A stretch of 24,891 bases of DNA from CAZKXX01 sp964556705. GTDB lineage: Bacteria > Acidobacteriota > Terriglobia > UBA7540. Below, piece after piece: positions 15,420 through 22,730 of this stretch. How positions within the stretch are numbered: position 1 is the stretch's first letter; the number at the start of each line of letters is the position of its first letter. Both the position numbers and the translations under genes were made by a program. The notes under the pieces are model-generated. The model saw nothing but the letters and a program-made list of their open reading frames with translations, did no database searches and was not told the origin of the DNA. Location: NCBI GenBank assembly GCA_964556705.1, contig CAZKXX010000055.1:1-24891 (forward strand). Direction: 5' to 3'.

Positions 15420-16552
15420 TTGAGACGCAGGACTCCCTTGATGTAGTCGGGGCGCTGGAAGTCTTCTTCAAAGGCGCGATGGATTTCGTCCAATGCCTTG
15501 TACTGATGCGTGATGAAGGGTTCGACGACCACTTTTCCTGAAGTGAGCAGCTCGAGCGCCCGACGGTAGGTGGCGGGCCGGCCGTCCGGATCGAATCCGC
15601 CCGAGGCACCCACCGAGGCCACCAGCACCGGCTCGAGGAAAAGGACGTTGTTCCACAGCCCGATGTCGCGCCCCCTGTGGCCGTGACCGTAAAGCAGCAG
15701 CGTCGCCTGCTTGCGAATCAGGCTGGGAATCTGTTCGAAGACAATCGAATTCCCGCAAGCTTCGATCAGATAGTGGATACGCTCGCCCCGCGTCAGTTCG
15801 TGGACGGCCTGCGTCAGGTTCTGTTTCGCCACGTTGATCGTGGTCCCGCCGAAGCGCCGCGCGAGTTCGAGATTCCCTTCGCGCACGTCGCTGATGAGGA
15901 TGAGCCCGTCGAATTTCTTCACGTTTCGCAGATATTGAAGGAAGAGAAGTCCCGCGGGACCGGCGCCGCAAATCAGAATGTTGCGGATGCGTTCCGGCCC
16001 GGTAAACGTATATCGAGCGTTGGCCGATTCCGCGCGCTCACTCGAATGGAGGATGCACCCCAGCGGTTCGGTCAGCGCGGCGAGTTCCGGCGGAAGGTCC
16101 GAAGGGACCTGGATGCAATTCACCGACGGCATGGCAATGTAGTCGGCGAGAGCCCCGGGCAGGCCGGTGATGCCGTGCTCGGCATAAAACTCGCACTGGT
16201 GGGAATCGCCCGAGGCGCAGTAGGCGCAGAGCGGATAGTGCTGCTGGCTGTGGCAATTGCGCCCCTGGTCGCAGAGGACGCGGTCCCCTGGCTTCAGGTC
16301 TTTGACCTCTCGACCGACCTCGACGACTTCTCCGGTGTATTCGTGCCCGAGAATCTGAGGTTGCTCGCGAAAGGGGATCGGACGGCCTTGCGCGTCAAGA
16401 TGGTAATTGCCGTGCCCCTGGAAAATGTGCAGGTCGGTCCCGCAGACGCCCACCGCCTGGACGCGCAGCACCACCTCGCGCGGCGGCACGCTCGGATCGG
16501 GAACGTCGCGGACTTTCAGTTGAGCCACGTCTTCGAGGACCGCCGCTTTCAT
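15416..16552 (-). CDS. Zinc-dependent MDR alcohol/polyol dehydrogenase
   Basis: A 378-residue medium-chain dehydrogenase, probably oxidising a sugar, sugar alcohol or sugar acid with NAD(P). Catalytic zinc ligands are visible: Cys37 in GVCGTD, His70-Glu71 in GHEYTGE, and Glu in LTEPLGC. The nucleotide-binding loop is ICGAGPAGLLFLQYL, followed by an acidic residue (ISDVREG) that favours NAD. The structural zinc loop is unusual: cysteines at 100, 109, 112 and 120 instead of the C-x2-C-x2-C-x7-C pattern, so the first ligand is displaced by an insertion of about six residues. It lies between the SDR gene (51-base gap) and the binding-protein gene (ATGA overlap), so it belongs to the same pathway. 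Exact substrate not determined. Confidence 0.9.
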   Translation of the reverse strand: MKAAVLEDVAQLKVRDVPDPSVPPREVVLRVQAVGVCGTDLHIFQGHGNYHLDAQGRPIPFREQPQILGHEYTGEVVEVGREVKDLKPGDRVLCDQGRNCHSQQHYPLCAYCASGDSHQCEFYAEHGITGLPGALADYIAMPSVNCIQVPSDLPPELAALTEPLGCILHSSERAESANARYTFTGPERIRNILICGAGPAGLLFLQYLRNVKKFDGLILISDVREGNLELARRFGGTTINVAKQNLTQAVHELTRGERIHYLIEACGNSIVFEQIPSLIRKQATLLLYGHGHRGRDIGLWNNVLFLEPVLVASVGASGGFDPDGRPATYRRALELLTSGKVVVEPFITHQYKALDEIHRAFEEDFQRPDYIKGVLRLK

Positions 16553-16603
16553 TTCAACTCCTCACTCGGGTTCTTTTCGCGTGCCGCGGCTCCCGGGCCG
16601 AAC

Positions 16604-17608
16604 CTACGCATCGAGGTCTTGAAGGTCGAGCTGGCCCGCAGCGCGCAGGCGCTCGAAAATCTCCGCCGTCTCGCGAATGCCTTGTTCGAGCGGAGTGCGC
16701 GGCACCTCCCCGAGGTCGCGCACCAGCGCGCTGTCGTCGAGATCGTAGGCGATCGGCAAGGGCTGGCCCTCGGCGCGAACAAGGTTGCGCGAGCCGGGAA
16801 TCACCCGCGCCAGCGTGTCGAGAAAATCCCGCATTTGCACCACCGTTCCGCGCAGCGTGTAAACGTGCGCGCCGGGCACGTCGGACTCCGCGCAGCGCAG
16901 GAAAATCTTCGCCGTGTCGTCCACGTACTGGAGGTCCAGCCCGCCGGTGAACTTGATCGTGTACGGCCGCCCGGCCACCGCCGCCTTGATGGCCTTCGTG
17001 GGACCGGACGTAATCCCCTGGTCGCGGCCCACGCCGTACACCGCCCAGGGGCGCAGCCCGGCACTTGAAATGCCGTGGTTCAGGAAATAGACTCGCGCGT
17101 TGCCTTCGTTGCAGACCTTGAACACGCCGTAGTGCGTTCCGGGATGAACGGCTGCGCCTTCCTTCACCGTTCCCCTGCCATAAAACTCCTCCGGCCCGAA
17201 AACCGCGGCAGAACTGGCGTACACGACGCGTTTCACCTGCTCGGGCCGCGCCCGCGCCACCTCGAAAACGTTCAGCGTCCCGATGACGTTCACCCGCGCC
17301 CCGAGCGGCGGGTTCAGTGCGCAGGCCGGCACCTGGAGCGCCGCGAGGTGAATCAGCTGCGTCACGCCGTGCTCGGCGACGGCCCGGTCAAGCGCTTCCA
17401 GATTCGTGATGTCTCCGCGCACGAACGTGAGGCGCGCAATTTGTTCTTCGCCCAAGAGCGCGGCCAGACGGCGCGCCTCCGTATCCACGTCAAAGATGAC
17501 CGCGCCACTTCCGCGTTCGACCAGATTCTTGACAATCCAGGAGCCGATAAAGCCCTTGGCGCCTGTAATCAGGTAGCGAGATTCTCCGCCGGACCGGTTC
17601 TCGGGCAT
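16604..17608 (-). CDS. NAD(P)-dependent epimerase/dehydratase (extended SDR)
   Basis: A 334-residue extended short-chain dehydrogenase. The Rossmann motif is TGAKGFIGSW near the start, with an acidic residue (IFDVD) that suggests NAD. Catalytic residues are Ser in YASSAAVFG and the YxxxK pair in YGVFK. Further segments are LRPWAVYGVGRDQGITSGPT and a FTGGLDLQYVDDTAKI stretch common in sugar epimerase-like proteins. Such proteins include sugar dehydrogenases, sugar-acid dehydrogenases (for example erythronate dehydrogenase) and nucleotide-sugar epimerases. In this catabolic cluster a sugar or sugar-acid oxidation is more likely than cell-envelope work, but this is inference. The start at 17608 lies about 10 bases after a consensus promoter, so the mRNA may be leaderless; there is no ribosome site. 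Confidence 0.9.
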   Translation of the reverse strand: MPENRSGGESRYLITGAKGFIGSWIVKNLVERGSGAVIFDVDTEARRLAALLGEEQIARLTFVRGDITNLEALDRAVAEHGVTQLIHLAALQVPACALNPPLGARVNVIGTLNVFEVARARPEQVKRVVYASSAAVFGPEEFYGRGTVKEGAAVHPGTHYGVFKVCNEGNARVYFLNHGISSAGLRPWAVYGVGRDQGITSGPTKAIKAAVAGRPYTIKFTGGLDLQYVDDTAKIFLRCAESDVPGAHVYTLRGTVVQMRDFLDTLARVIPGSRNLVRAEGQPLPIAYDLDDSALVRDLGEVPRTPLEQGIRETAEIFERLRAAGQLDLQDLDA

Positions 17609-17616
17609 GCTCGCGC

Positions 17617-17644
17617 ATTATAGGGCCTCGACGCGGGGTGTCAA
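17617..17644 (-). promoter_or_regulatory. Consensus sigma70 promoter in front of the SDR gene
   Basis: TTGACA (17644-17639) and TATAAT (17622-17617) with a 16-base spacer, both perfect hexamers. The -35 box overlaps the pfkB stop codon. Transcription would begin near 17610, about two bases before the SDR ATG at 17608, giving a leaderless message and a second transcription unit inside the cluster. Confidence 0.8.
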
Positions 17645-18621
17645 CGTTCATTGCGCTCGGTTGACAGGGGAAACGAAGGCGCGGAGGCTGAAATCCGAAT
17701 TTTTCGATAAAGCCGCTTCATCGCCCGTACGCTCAGGCGGTCGGTCCCTGCCTCCATGGCCTTCGCCGCTCCCGCCGCCGTGGCCCAGCGGAGCGATTCC
17801 CGCCAGTCATCTCCCTTGGAACGTCGGACCAGCAGCGCCGCGGTGAAAGCGTCGCCCGAACCGGCGGAACTCAGGGATTTGATTCCGGGAGGTGTGAATT
17901 GCCAGGCCCTTCCGGGAACGGCGGCGAGAGCGCCGAGTTCGCCCATCGTGCAGACGGCGAGCTCCAGATGACTTCGTTCAAACAAAATCGGCTCGATGGT
18001 CGCGACGCGCGACGTCTTCCGTCGGCCGCCGCGAAGACTCTGCATCGTGGCCTCGAGTTCCTCCAGATTCATCTTGACCACTTGCGGCACACTCTGGAGT
18101 GCATTGAGGAGAGCGGCGCCACGAGAATCAATGAGGACGGGGACACCGCTTTTTTTGGCCATGGTCACGATTCGCGCGAAGAGATCAGGAGGACAACCGG
18201 CGGGGAGGCTGCCGCAAAGTGCCAGCCAAGTTGCATCGGGCAGCCGGCGCTCAACGCGAAGCAGAAGATGCTTCACCTGCGCGCGTGTGACGCGCATTGT
18301 CTCGCGAACCAGCCACGTCTGGATTCCGCGCTGGCGGTCGACGAGCACTGTGATGCGCCGAGTTTCTCCCTCGGCCCAGGAAAAGTCAGGCTCGACGTCC
18401 CGCGCCCGGAGCAGGGAGGCGAGCCGCCGGCCGTTCGCGCCTGCGGCAAACCCCAGCGCGACCGACGTCATGCCAAGGGAAGCGGCGAACACGGAAACGA
18501 GATTGCCTTTTCCACCCACACATTCCGCCTCGCCCGTCACGGAGAGCCGCTCGCCGAAATGGAAGTTTTCGACTTCCAGCACGTGGTCAATCGCGGTGTT
18601 GGGCGTGACGGTCAGGATCAT
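17641..18621 (-). CDS. PfkB-family kinase (1-phosphofructokinase/tagatose-6-phosphate kinase type)
   Basis: A 326-residue cytoplasmic sugar or sugar-phosphate kinase. The start MILTVTPNTAIDHVLEVENF is typical of the FruK/LacC branch; the ATG at 18621 was chosen for this, since the open frame extends 37 codons upstream without family likeness. The C-terminal catalytic block reads SSAGSGDAFTAALL with the general base Asp257, and VKMNLEELE is the family's NxxE region. The substrate-side glycine motif reads GGKGNLVS where relatives have GGKGINVS, so the asparagine is shifted by one. It follows the aldolase by 13 bases and probably shares its message; kinase plus class II aldolase suggests phosphorylation before cleavage of a keto sugar phosphate. 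Confidence 0.88.
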   Translation of the reverse strand: MILTVTPNTAIDHVLEVENFHFGERLSVTGEAECVGGKGNLVSVFAASLGMTSVALGFAAGANGRRLASLLRARDVEPDFSWAEGETRRITVLVDRQRGIQTWLVRETMRVTRAQVKHLLLRVERRLPDATWLALCGSLPAGCPPDLFARIVTMAKKSGVPVLIDSRGAALLNALQSVPQVVKMNLEELEATMQSLRGGRRKTSRVATIEPILFERSHLELAVCTMGELGALAAVPGRAWQFTPPGIKSLSSAGSGDAFTAALLVRRSKGDDWRESLRWATAAGAAKAMEAGTDRLSVRAMKRLYRKIRISASAPSFPLSTERNER

Positions 18622-18634
18622 GAAGCCCGCGCGA

Positions 18635-19228
18635 TCAGGAGAGCAGTTTCCAGAGGAGAAGTGTTTGCGCGTTCGTTTCAATCCGATCGAGCGCGTCAAA
18701 GGCGTCGTCGAGGTCGCGCCCCACCACGACAATTCCGTGGCGCGGGATCATCACCGCAAGAGCGCGTTTCTCGAGCGCCTGGTGCTGCGGCGCGAGCGCT
18801 TCAACGACGTTTGCGGCGAGTTCCGCGCTGTGAGCCTTGGCGAAACGCGCGAAACCGATTTCTCCGAACTTCTCCGTGTGCTCGAGCACCGCCGGCAGCG
18901 GCTGCTCAGCGGCCACGAAAGCCATGAAGTGTCCCGCCTGAGCGTGAATGATGCCTCCGGCGCGCTCAAAAGCACGATACACGCGGGTATGAATCTGCCA
19001 TTCGCGCGAACGGCGGTCGGGCCCGCTCAGGTGGTTGCCGTCGAGATCGAGCTCCACCACGTCCGCCGGGCCGATTTGCCATTGTTGTTTTGAGCCCGCG
19101 TGCGCCGGGGACATGAAGATGCTTTGGCCCTCGCGCAGGCTCAGGTTGCCGCCGCTTGCGTCCGTCAGGCGGCGGGCGAAGACGAGCCGCGCGATACGCG
19201 CCAGATGTTCTCGCGGGTCGGAATTCAT
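18635..19228 (-). CDS. Class II aldolase/adducin-family protein
   Basis: A 197-residue protein of the fuculose/ribulose-phosphate aldolase-epimerase fold. Seen are SGGNLS (25-30), MSPAHAGS (39-46), REWQIH with the catalytic-type Glu76, IIHAQAGH (93-100) and VMIPRHGIVVVG with His164. The zinc site in this family uses two histidines spaced H-x-H plus a later one; here the second is Gln97 and a nearby His100 might substitute. This could reduce or change metal binding, or be a variant within the lineage. First gene of the cluster on this strand, 13 bases before pfkB. Together they suggest cleavage of a phosphorylated sugar to a three-carbon unit plus an aldehyde, but neither substrate nor activity is proven. 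Confidence 0.85.
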   Translation of the reverse strand: MNSDPREHLARIARLVFARRLTDASGGNLSLREGQSIFMSPAHAGSKQQWQIGPADVVELDLDGNHLSGPDRRSREWQIHTRVYRAFERAGGIIHAQAGHFMAFVAAEQPLPAVLEHTEKFGEIGFARFAKAHSAELAANVVEALAPQHQALEKRALAVMIPRHGIVVVGRDLDDAFDALDRIETNAQTLLLWKLLS

Positions 19229-19251
19229 GCAGTCCGGCGCCCGGCCGGCGG

Positions 19252-19283
19252 GTTATCTTCCGTCGCCGCGCTGCGGGTGTCAA
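19252..19283 (-). promoter_or_regulatory. Possible promoter of the aldolase-pfkB unit
   Basis: A perfect -35 hexamer TTGACA (19283-19278) faces the aldolase gene. The best -10 candidate, GATAAC (19257-19252), is at 20 bases, longer than ideal, so this is a tentative call. Confidence 0.35.
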
Positions 19284-19290
19284 GGCGCGG

Positions 19291-19318
19291 TTGACAGTGT
19301 GGCGGGCAGCCGTATAGT
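19291..19318 (+). promoter_or_regulatory. Sigma70-type promoter of the flavoprotein gene
   Basis: TTGACA (19291-19296), 16-base spacer, TATAGT (19313-19318). Start expected near 19325, about 20 bases before the ATG at 19345. Its -35 box is a mirror of the divergent TTGACA at 19283-19278, seven bases away. Confidence 0.75.
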
Positions 19319-19344
19319 GTGGCGCTTCCGTGCGGGGGTTTGGC

Positions 19345-20832
19345 ATGGCCGAAGAGAAAAGTGCCGCGGACCGAGACCTGGCGCGCGCTCGTGCGTTCAG
19401 CCGCAGAGAATTATTGAAATTCGGCGGCATGGCGGCGCTCGCGAGCAGCGCGCTGACCGCGCCGCCCGTCGCAAACCGTGCCGTTCAGCCGCCGCGCGCT
19501 GCCCGCCCGAAGCGCGTCATCGTGGCCGGCGGCGGCATCGGCGGCCTTTCCTGCGCCTACGAACTCATGAAGCGCGGGCACGACGTAACGGTCCTCGAAG
19601 CCGCGGGACGCACCGGCGGACACGTGCGCACCGTTCGCGATCCTTTCGCCGACGGACTCTACGTGGACGGCGGCGCGGAACATTTCACGCAGCCGGGGTA
19701 CGACCTTTTCTGGGGATATGTTCGCGAGTTCGAGCTCACGGCGCTCCCTTACCCCCGTCGCGAGCGGGTGCTGCGCTGGATTGACGGCAAGATGCACACT
19801 GAGGAGATGCTCGCCGACGCCCGCGTGCTCTCCGCTCTCGGATTCAACCGGCGCGAAGTGGATTACCTGACCCGCAATCCCTGGTGGAGCCTTCGCACGC
19901 TTTACTTCGAGCACTATCTCGAACGCTTCCGGGACGAATACAAGCCTTTCGACGCCGGTCTCGACGAGCTGGACAACGCGACGGTGACCGACGTCCTCAA
20001 AGAGCAGGGAGCTTCGGCCGCGGCCATCGGCTTCATCGGCGGCGCGCAATCTTCGGCGCTGCACGTCATCTGGCACGCGGCGCTCCTGAAGTTGCGTGGC
20101 GTGCCGCTGTGGCCGCCGAAGGTTTTCCGGTTGAAGAACGGGAATCAGATGATGACGGACGCCTTCACGGCGCGGCTCGGCGAGCGCGTGAGGCTGGGTT
20201 GTCCCGTCACGAAAATCGAGCGTGGCGAAAGCGGAGTCTCCGTGCATTACCGCGAGTCAGGCGCCGAGAAGAAGATGGAAGCGGAGTTCCTGGTTTCTTC
20301 CATGTCGCTCGTCCAGTTGCGCCAGGTCCCCGTGACGCCCGACTGGCCGGAAACGCGGAAATACATTGTCGAGAATTTTCCTTACTACACCGCATCGCGT
20401 CCGGTCTTCCAATCACGCACAAAATTCTGGGAGTGGCAGGGAATCAGCCCCAACATGGAGTTCGAGGACGCCGACTTGAATCACGTGTGGAGCATGGCCG
20501 AAGAGGTCCCCACGGCGCGGGGACTGCTGGTCGGCACGGCGCAGGGGTTGACCGCGCCGGAAGAGGCGCTGGCGGCGTTTCGGAGGTACTATCCCGGCCA
20601 GGGCGATGACATCGCGCAGGCCTGCGTCATCGACTGGGCTCAGGACCCGTGGGCGATGGCCTGCGAGCCCGTGGATTACGCTCCCGGCGAACTGAAGAAA
20701 TTCTGGCCGCGCGTGATTGAGCCCGAAGGCCGCATTCACTTTGTCGGCGCTTATGCGGACAACCTCGGATGGGGAATGGAAGCGGCAACGCGCTCCGCGA
20801 ACCGCGTGGCGCGCGCGATTGATGCGGCATGA
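19345..20832 (+). CDS. Tat-exported FAD-dependent amine oxidase-like protein
   Basis: A 495-residue flavoprotein. The N-terminus carries a twin-arginine signal, SRRELLKFGG (19-28), followed by a hydrophobic stretch, so the folded FAD enzyme is exported. The dinucleotide fold starts VIVAGGGIGGLSCAYELMKRG with GxGxxG at 62-67, then VLEAAGRTGGHVRT, typical of the amine oxidase/phytoene desaturase group. The C-terminal FAD block is FVGAYADNLGWGMEAATRSA. Substrate unknown. I chose ATG 19345 with a G run (GGGGG) about six bases before it; an in-frame GTG at 19330 would give only a 5-base leader. The stop overlaps the next gene as ATGA, so the two exported proteins probably work together or in the same compartment. 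Confidence 0.9.
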   Translation: MAEEKSAADRDLARARAFSRRELLKFGGMAALASSALTAPPVANRAVQPPRAARPKRVIVAGGGIGGLSCAYELMKRGHDVTVLEAAGRTGGHVRTVRDPFADGLYVDGGAEHFTQPGYDLFWGYVREFELTALPYPRRERVLRWIDGKMHTEEMLADARVLSALGFNRREVDYLTRNPWWSLRTLYFEHYLERFRDEYKPFDAGLDELDNATVTDVLKEQGASAAAIGFIGGAQSSALHVIWHAALLKLRGVPLWPPKVFRLKNGNQMMTDAFTARLGERVRLGCPVTKIERGESGVSVHYRESGAEKKMEAEFLVSSMSLVQLRQVPVTPDWPETRKYIVENFPYYTASRPVFQSRTKFWEWQGISPNMEFEDADLNHVWSMAEEVPTARGLLVGTAQGLTAPEEALAAFRRYYPGQGDDIAQACVIDWAQDPWAMACEPVDYAPGELKKFWPRVIEPEGRIHFVGAYADNLGWGMEAATRSANRVARAIDAA

Positions 20833-21701
20833 AGCGGCGGAATCCGTCGGTGAGCGTGATACCAGGAGTCTCCTTGCTGCTTCCGCTCGCTTGCGGCATC
20901 CTCTCCGCTTCGGACTTCGACGAAACCTCCTCTCTGAATTCGCGCCCTTCGTTATTCGTCCAAAACCTTCCAGGAGGTTGCCAGCTTCCGCCCGCCGGCG
21001 ACCTCTTGGCGCGTCGCATTCTTGCTGAGTACGGCGCAGTGTTCGCGGCGCGGGGCGGAGCCGTGCCTCCGCCCGTCGTGATTTTTCCGGATGAGGCGAG
21101 CGTTGCGGAGTGGCAGAAGAAAGTGTCGAGCCAACGCGCCGAAATCGGGGGAATCGTGGTGGAACTTCAGCGCCCCGCGCTTTCGGCGCTCCTCGCGGCG
21201 CGTGAAGAGGCCAGGCGAACGGGGCGCGACATCACCCCCCGCGGCGCGGACTCCGCCCGCCGCTCTTACGAGGACACCGTGCGCCTCTGGCGCAGCCGCG
21301 TCGAGCCCGGACTCGAACATTGGGTGAATCTTGGGCGGCTCGATCCTTCTGAGGCTGGGCGGATTCGCGCGCTTTCGCCGCGGGAACAGGTTCCGGAAAT
21401 CCTCGCGCTCGAAGAGCGCGGCCTGTACTTCAGCACCGACCGCAAGAAGTCCATTCTCTTTTCGGTCGCGCCGCCGGGCGCTTCGCAGCACCTCTCGATG
21501 CTGGCGTTCGATGTGAAGGAGCACGAAAGCCGCGCCGTTCGCCGCATCCTGGCGCGGCACGGATGGTTCCAGACCATTTCGACAGACCTCCCGCACTTCA
21601 CGTTTCTGGGAGTCGCTGAAAAGGATCTGCCCGAGCTCGGGCTGAAGCGGAAACGCGCAGCGGGAAGGGTGTTCTGGCTTCCGGACCTGGGCCTGGACTG
21701 A
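20829..21701 (+). CDS. Exported M15-like D-Ala-D-Ala carboxypeptidase-type protein
   Basis: A 290-residue protein with an N-terminal basic-hydrophobic signal (about residues 1-27). The last third shows the zinc peptidase marks of the VanY/VanX (M15) group: His221 and Asp228 in SQHLSMLAFD, and DLPHFTFLG with Asp253 and His256. The glycine usual in HxxGxAxD is replaced by methionine. The middle part (about 85-200) has no motif I recognise. It would act on peptidoglycan peptides in the periplasm. It overlaps the flavoprotein stop as ATGA, and a hairpin terminator overlaps its own end. Related proteins of this layout are, as far as I recall, common in Acidobacteriota. Confidence 0.75.
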   Translation: MKRRNPSVSVIPGVSLLLPLACGILSASDFDETSSLNSRPSLFVQNLPGGCQLPPAGDLLARRILAEYGAVFAARGGAVPPPVVIFPDEASVAEWQKKVSSQRAEIGGIVVELQRPALSALLAAREEARRTGRDITPRGADSARRSYEDTVRLWRSRVEPGLEHWVNLGRLDPSEAGRIRALSPREQVPEILALEERGLYFSTDRKKSILFSVAPPGASQHLSMLAFDVKEHESRAVRRILARHGWFQTISTDLPHFTFLGVAEKDLPELGLKRKRAAGRVFWLPDLGLD

Positions 21702-21740
21702 GCCGCGCCGTGCGACCGCCCAGGCCCTGACTCGTTTCTT
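21689..21740 (+). terminator. Hairpin terminator after the M15-like gene
   Basis: GGGCCTGG (21689-21696) pairs perfectly with CCAGGCCC (21720-21727) over a 23-base loop; a T-rich stretch TTTCTTCGTTT follows. The stem begins inside the last codons and ends 26 bases past the stop. The convergent reductase gene ends at 21744, so only the plus side is well placed. Confidence 0.55.
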
Positions 21741-21743
21741 CGT

Positions 21744-22730
21744 TTAAACCCAGAAAACTTCGGGCCTCGCGGTCGGGCCGTCGAGGTGCCCGCTGAGCCG
21801 TTCCTGCATTCCTTGGCGCGAAGGTTCGAGCGCGCGGCGCAGCTGGTCCATTTCCGCCGCGTCGAGCGGGGCAAAACTGCGCGCCGTCTGAACGTTCTGC
21901 TCAACCATTTCAAGCGCCGGCATTCCCACCACGGCGGTCGAGACCGGCAGGCTCAGCGAATAGCGGAGCAGGGAAGGCACATCGTTGGTCTTGCCCTCTG
22001 CCAAGCCCAGCAGGAATTCCTGCCCGGTCACCTTCATGGCGATAATGCCGAGATTCTTCTTCACGGCCGCCGGCAACGCCAGTTCCTCGAACCGGCCGTT
22101 CTTCGACGGGTTCAGCGTGATTTGAACGCAGTCCAGATCGTGGCGCTCGATGGCGCGCGCCATCACCTCGCCGTTCGTGTGGCTGGTGATGCCGATGAAG
22201 CGCGTCATCTTCTGTTCGCGGGCTTCGAGCAGGCCGCGCAGCGCGCCGTCCTTCGCTTCCAGCTTCGCGAGGTCTTCTTCGTGGCCCAGGCTGTGGATGT
22301 GCACCAGGTCCACCTGATCGGTCTTCAGGCGCTTCAGCGAGCCTTCCAGGCGGCGGAGAAACTCATCGCGTGTCCGGTCGGGAATCTTTGTGGCGAGAAA
22401 CACCCGTTTGCGCCGCGCTCCCACCAGGTTCCCGATCCACGTTTCGCTCTTTCCGTCTCCGTAGCTGTAAGCGGTGTCGAGATAGTTGACGCCGCCGTCG
22501 AGCGCGCGCGTCATCGCCGCGTGGGCCTTTTCTTCTTCCTCGTACATCAGCCAGCGGCTGCCGCTGCCGAAGGCGAGGATGGAGACCTTCGCTCCCGTCC
22601 GCCCCAGCGTTCGTTGTGGCATGGAAGCGCTGGCGGCAGCGGCGTCCTTCAGCATGGGCAATCCGGCCGTCAGGGCGGTGCCGGCGGCGAGCTTGCCGAG
22701 AAATGTTCGTCGTGAAAGATCCTTTTTCAT
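21744..22730 (-). CDS. Tat-exported aldo/keto reductase
   Basis: A 328-residue aldo/keto reductase with a twin-arginine leader SRRTFLGKLAAG (6-17). The catalytic tetrad is visible: Asp85 and Tyr90 in YLDTAYSYG, Lys115 in LATKI, and His in VHIHSLG (144-150). The body fits the bacterial predicted-oxidoreductase branch (LGRTGAKVSILAFGSG at the start of the barrel). There is no C-terminal iron-sulfur tail as in some relatives. AAAGGAGTTGCC precedes the ATG, a strong ribosome site, and the start overlaps the upstream gene as ATGA. Exported NADPH enzymes are unusual, because the periplasm holds little free cofactor; Tat export of a prefolded, cofactor-bound enzyme would fit. Substrate unknown. Confidence 0.9.
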   Translation of the reverse strand: MKKDLSRRTFLGKLAAGTALTAGLPMLKDAAAASASMPQRTLGRTGAKVSILAFGSGSRWLMYEEEEKAHAAMTRALDGGVNYLDTAYSYGDGKSETWIGNLVGARRKRVFLATKIPDRTRDEFLRRLEGSLKRLKTDQVDLVHIHSLGHEEDLAKLEAKDGALRGLLEAREQKMTRFIGITSHTNGEVMARAIERHDLDCVQITLNPSKNGRFEELALPAAVKKNLGIIAMKVTGQEFLLGLAEGKTNDVPSLLRYSLSLPVSTAVVGMPALEMVEQNVQTARSFAPLDAAEMDQLRRALEPSRQGMQERLSGHLDGPTARPEVFWV

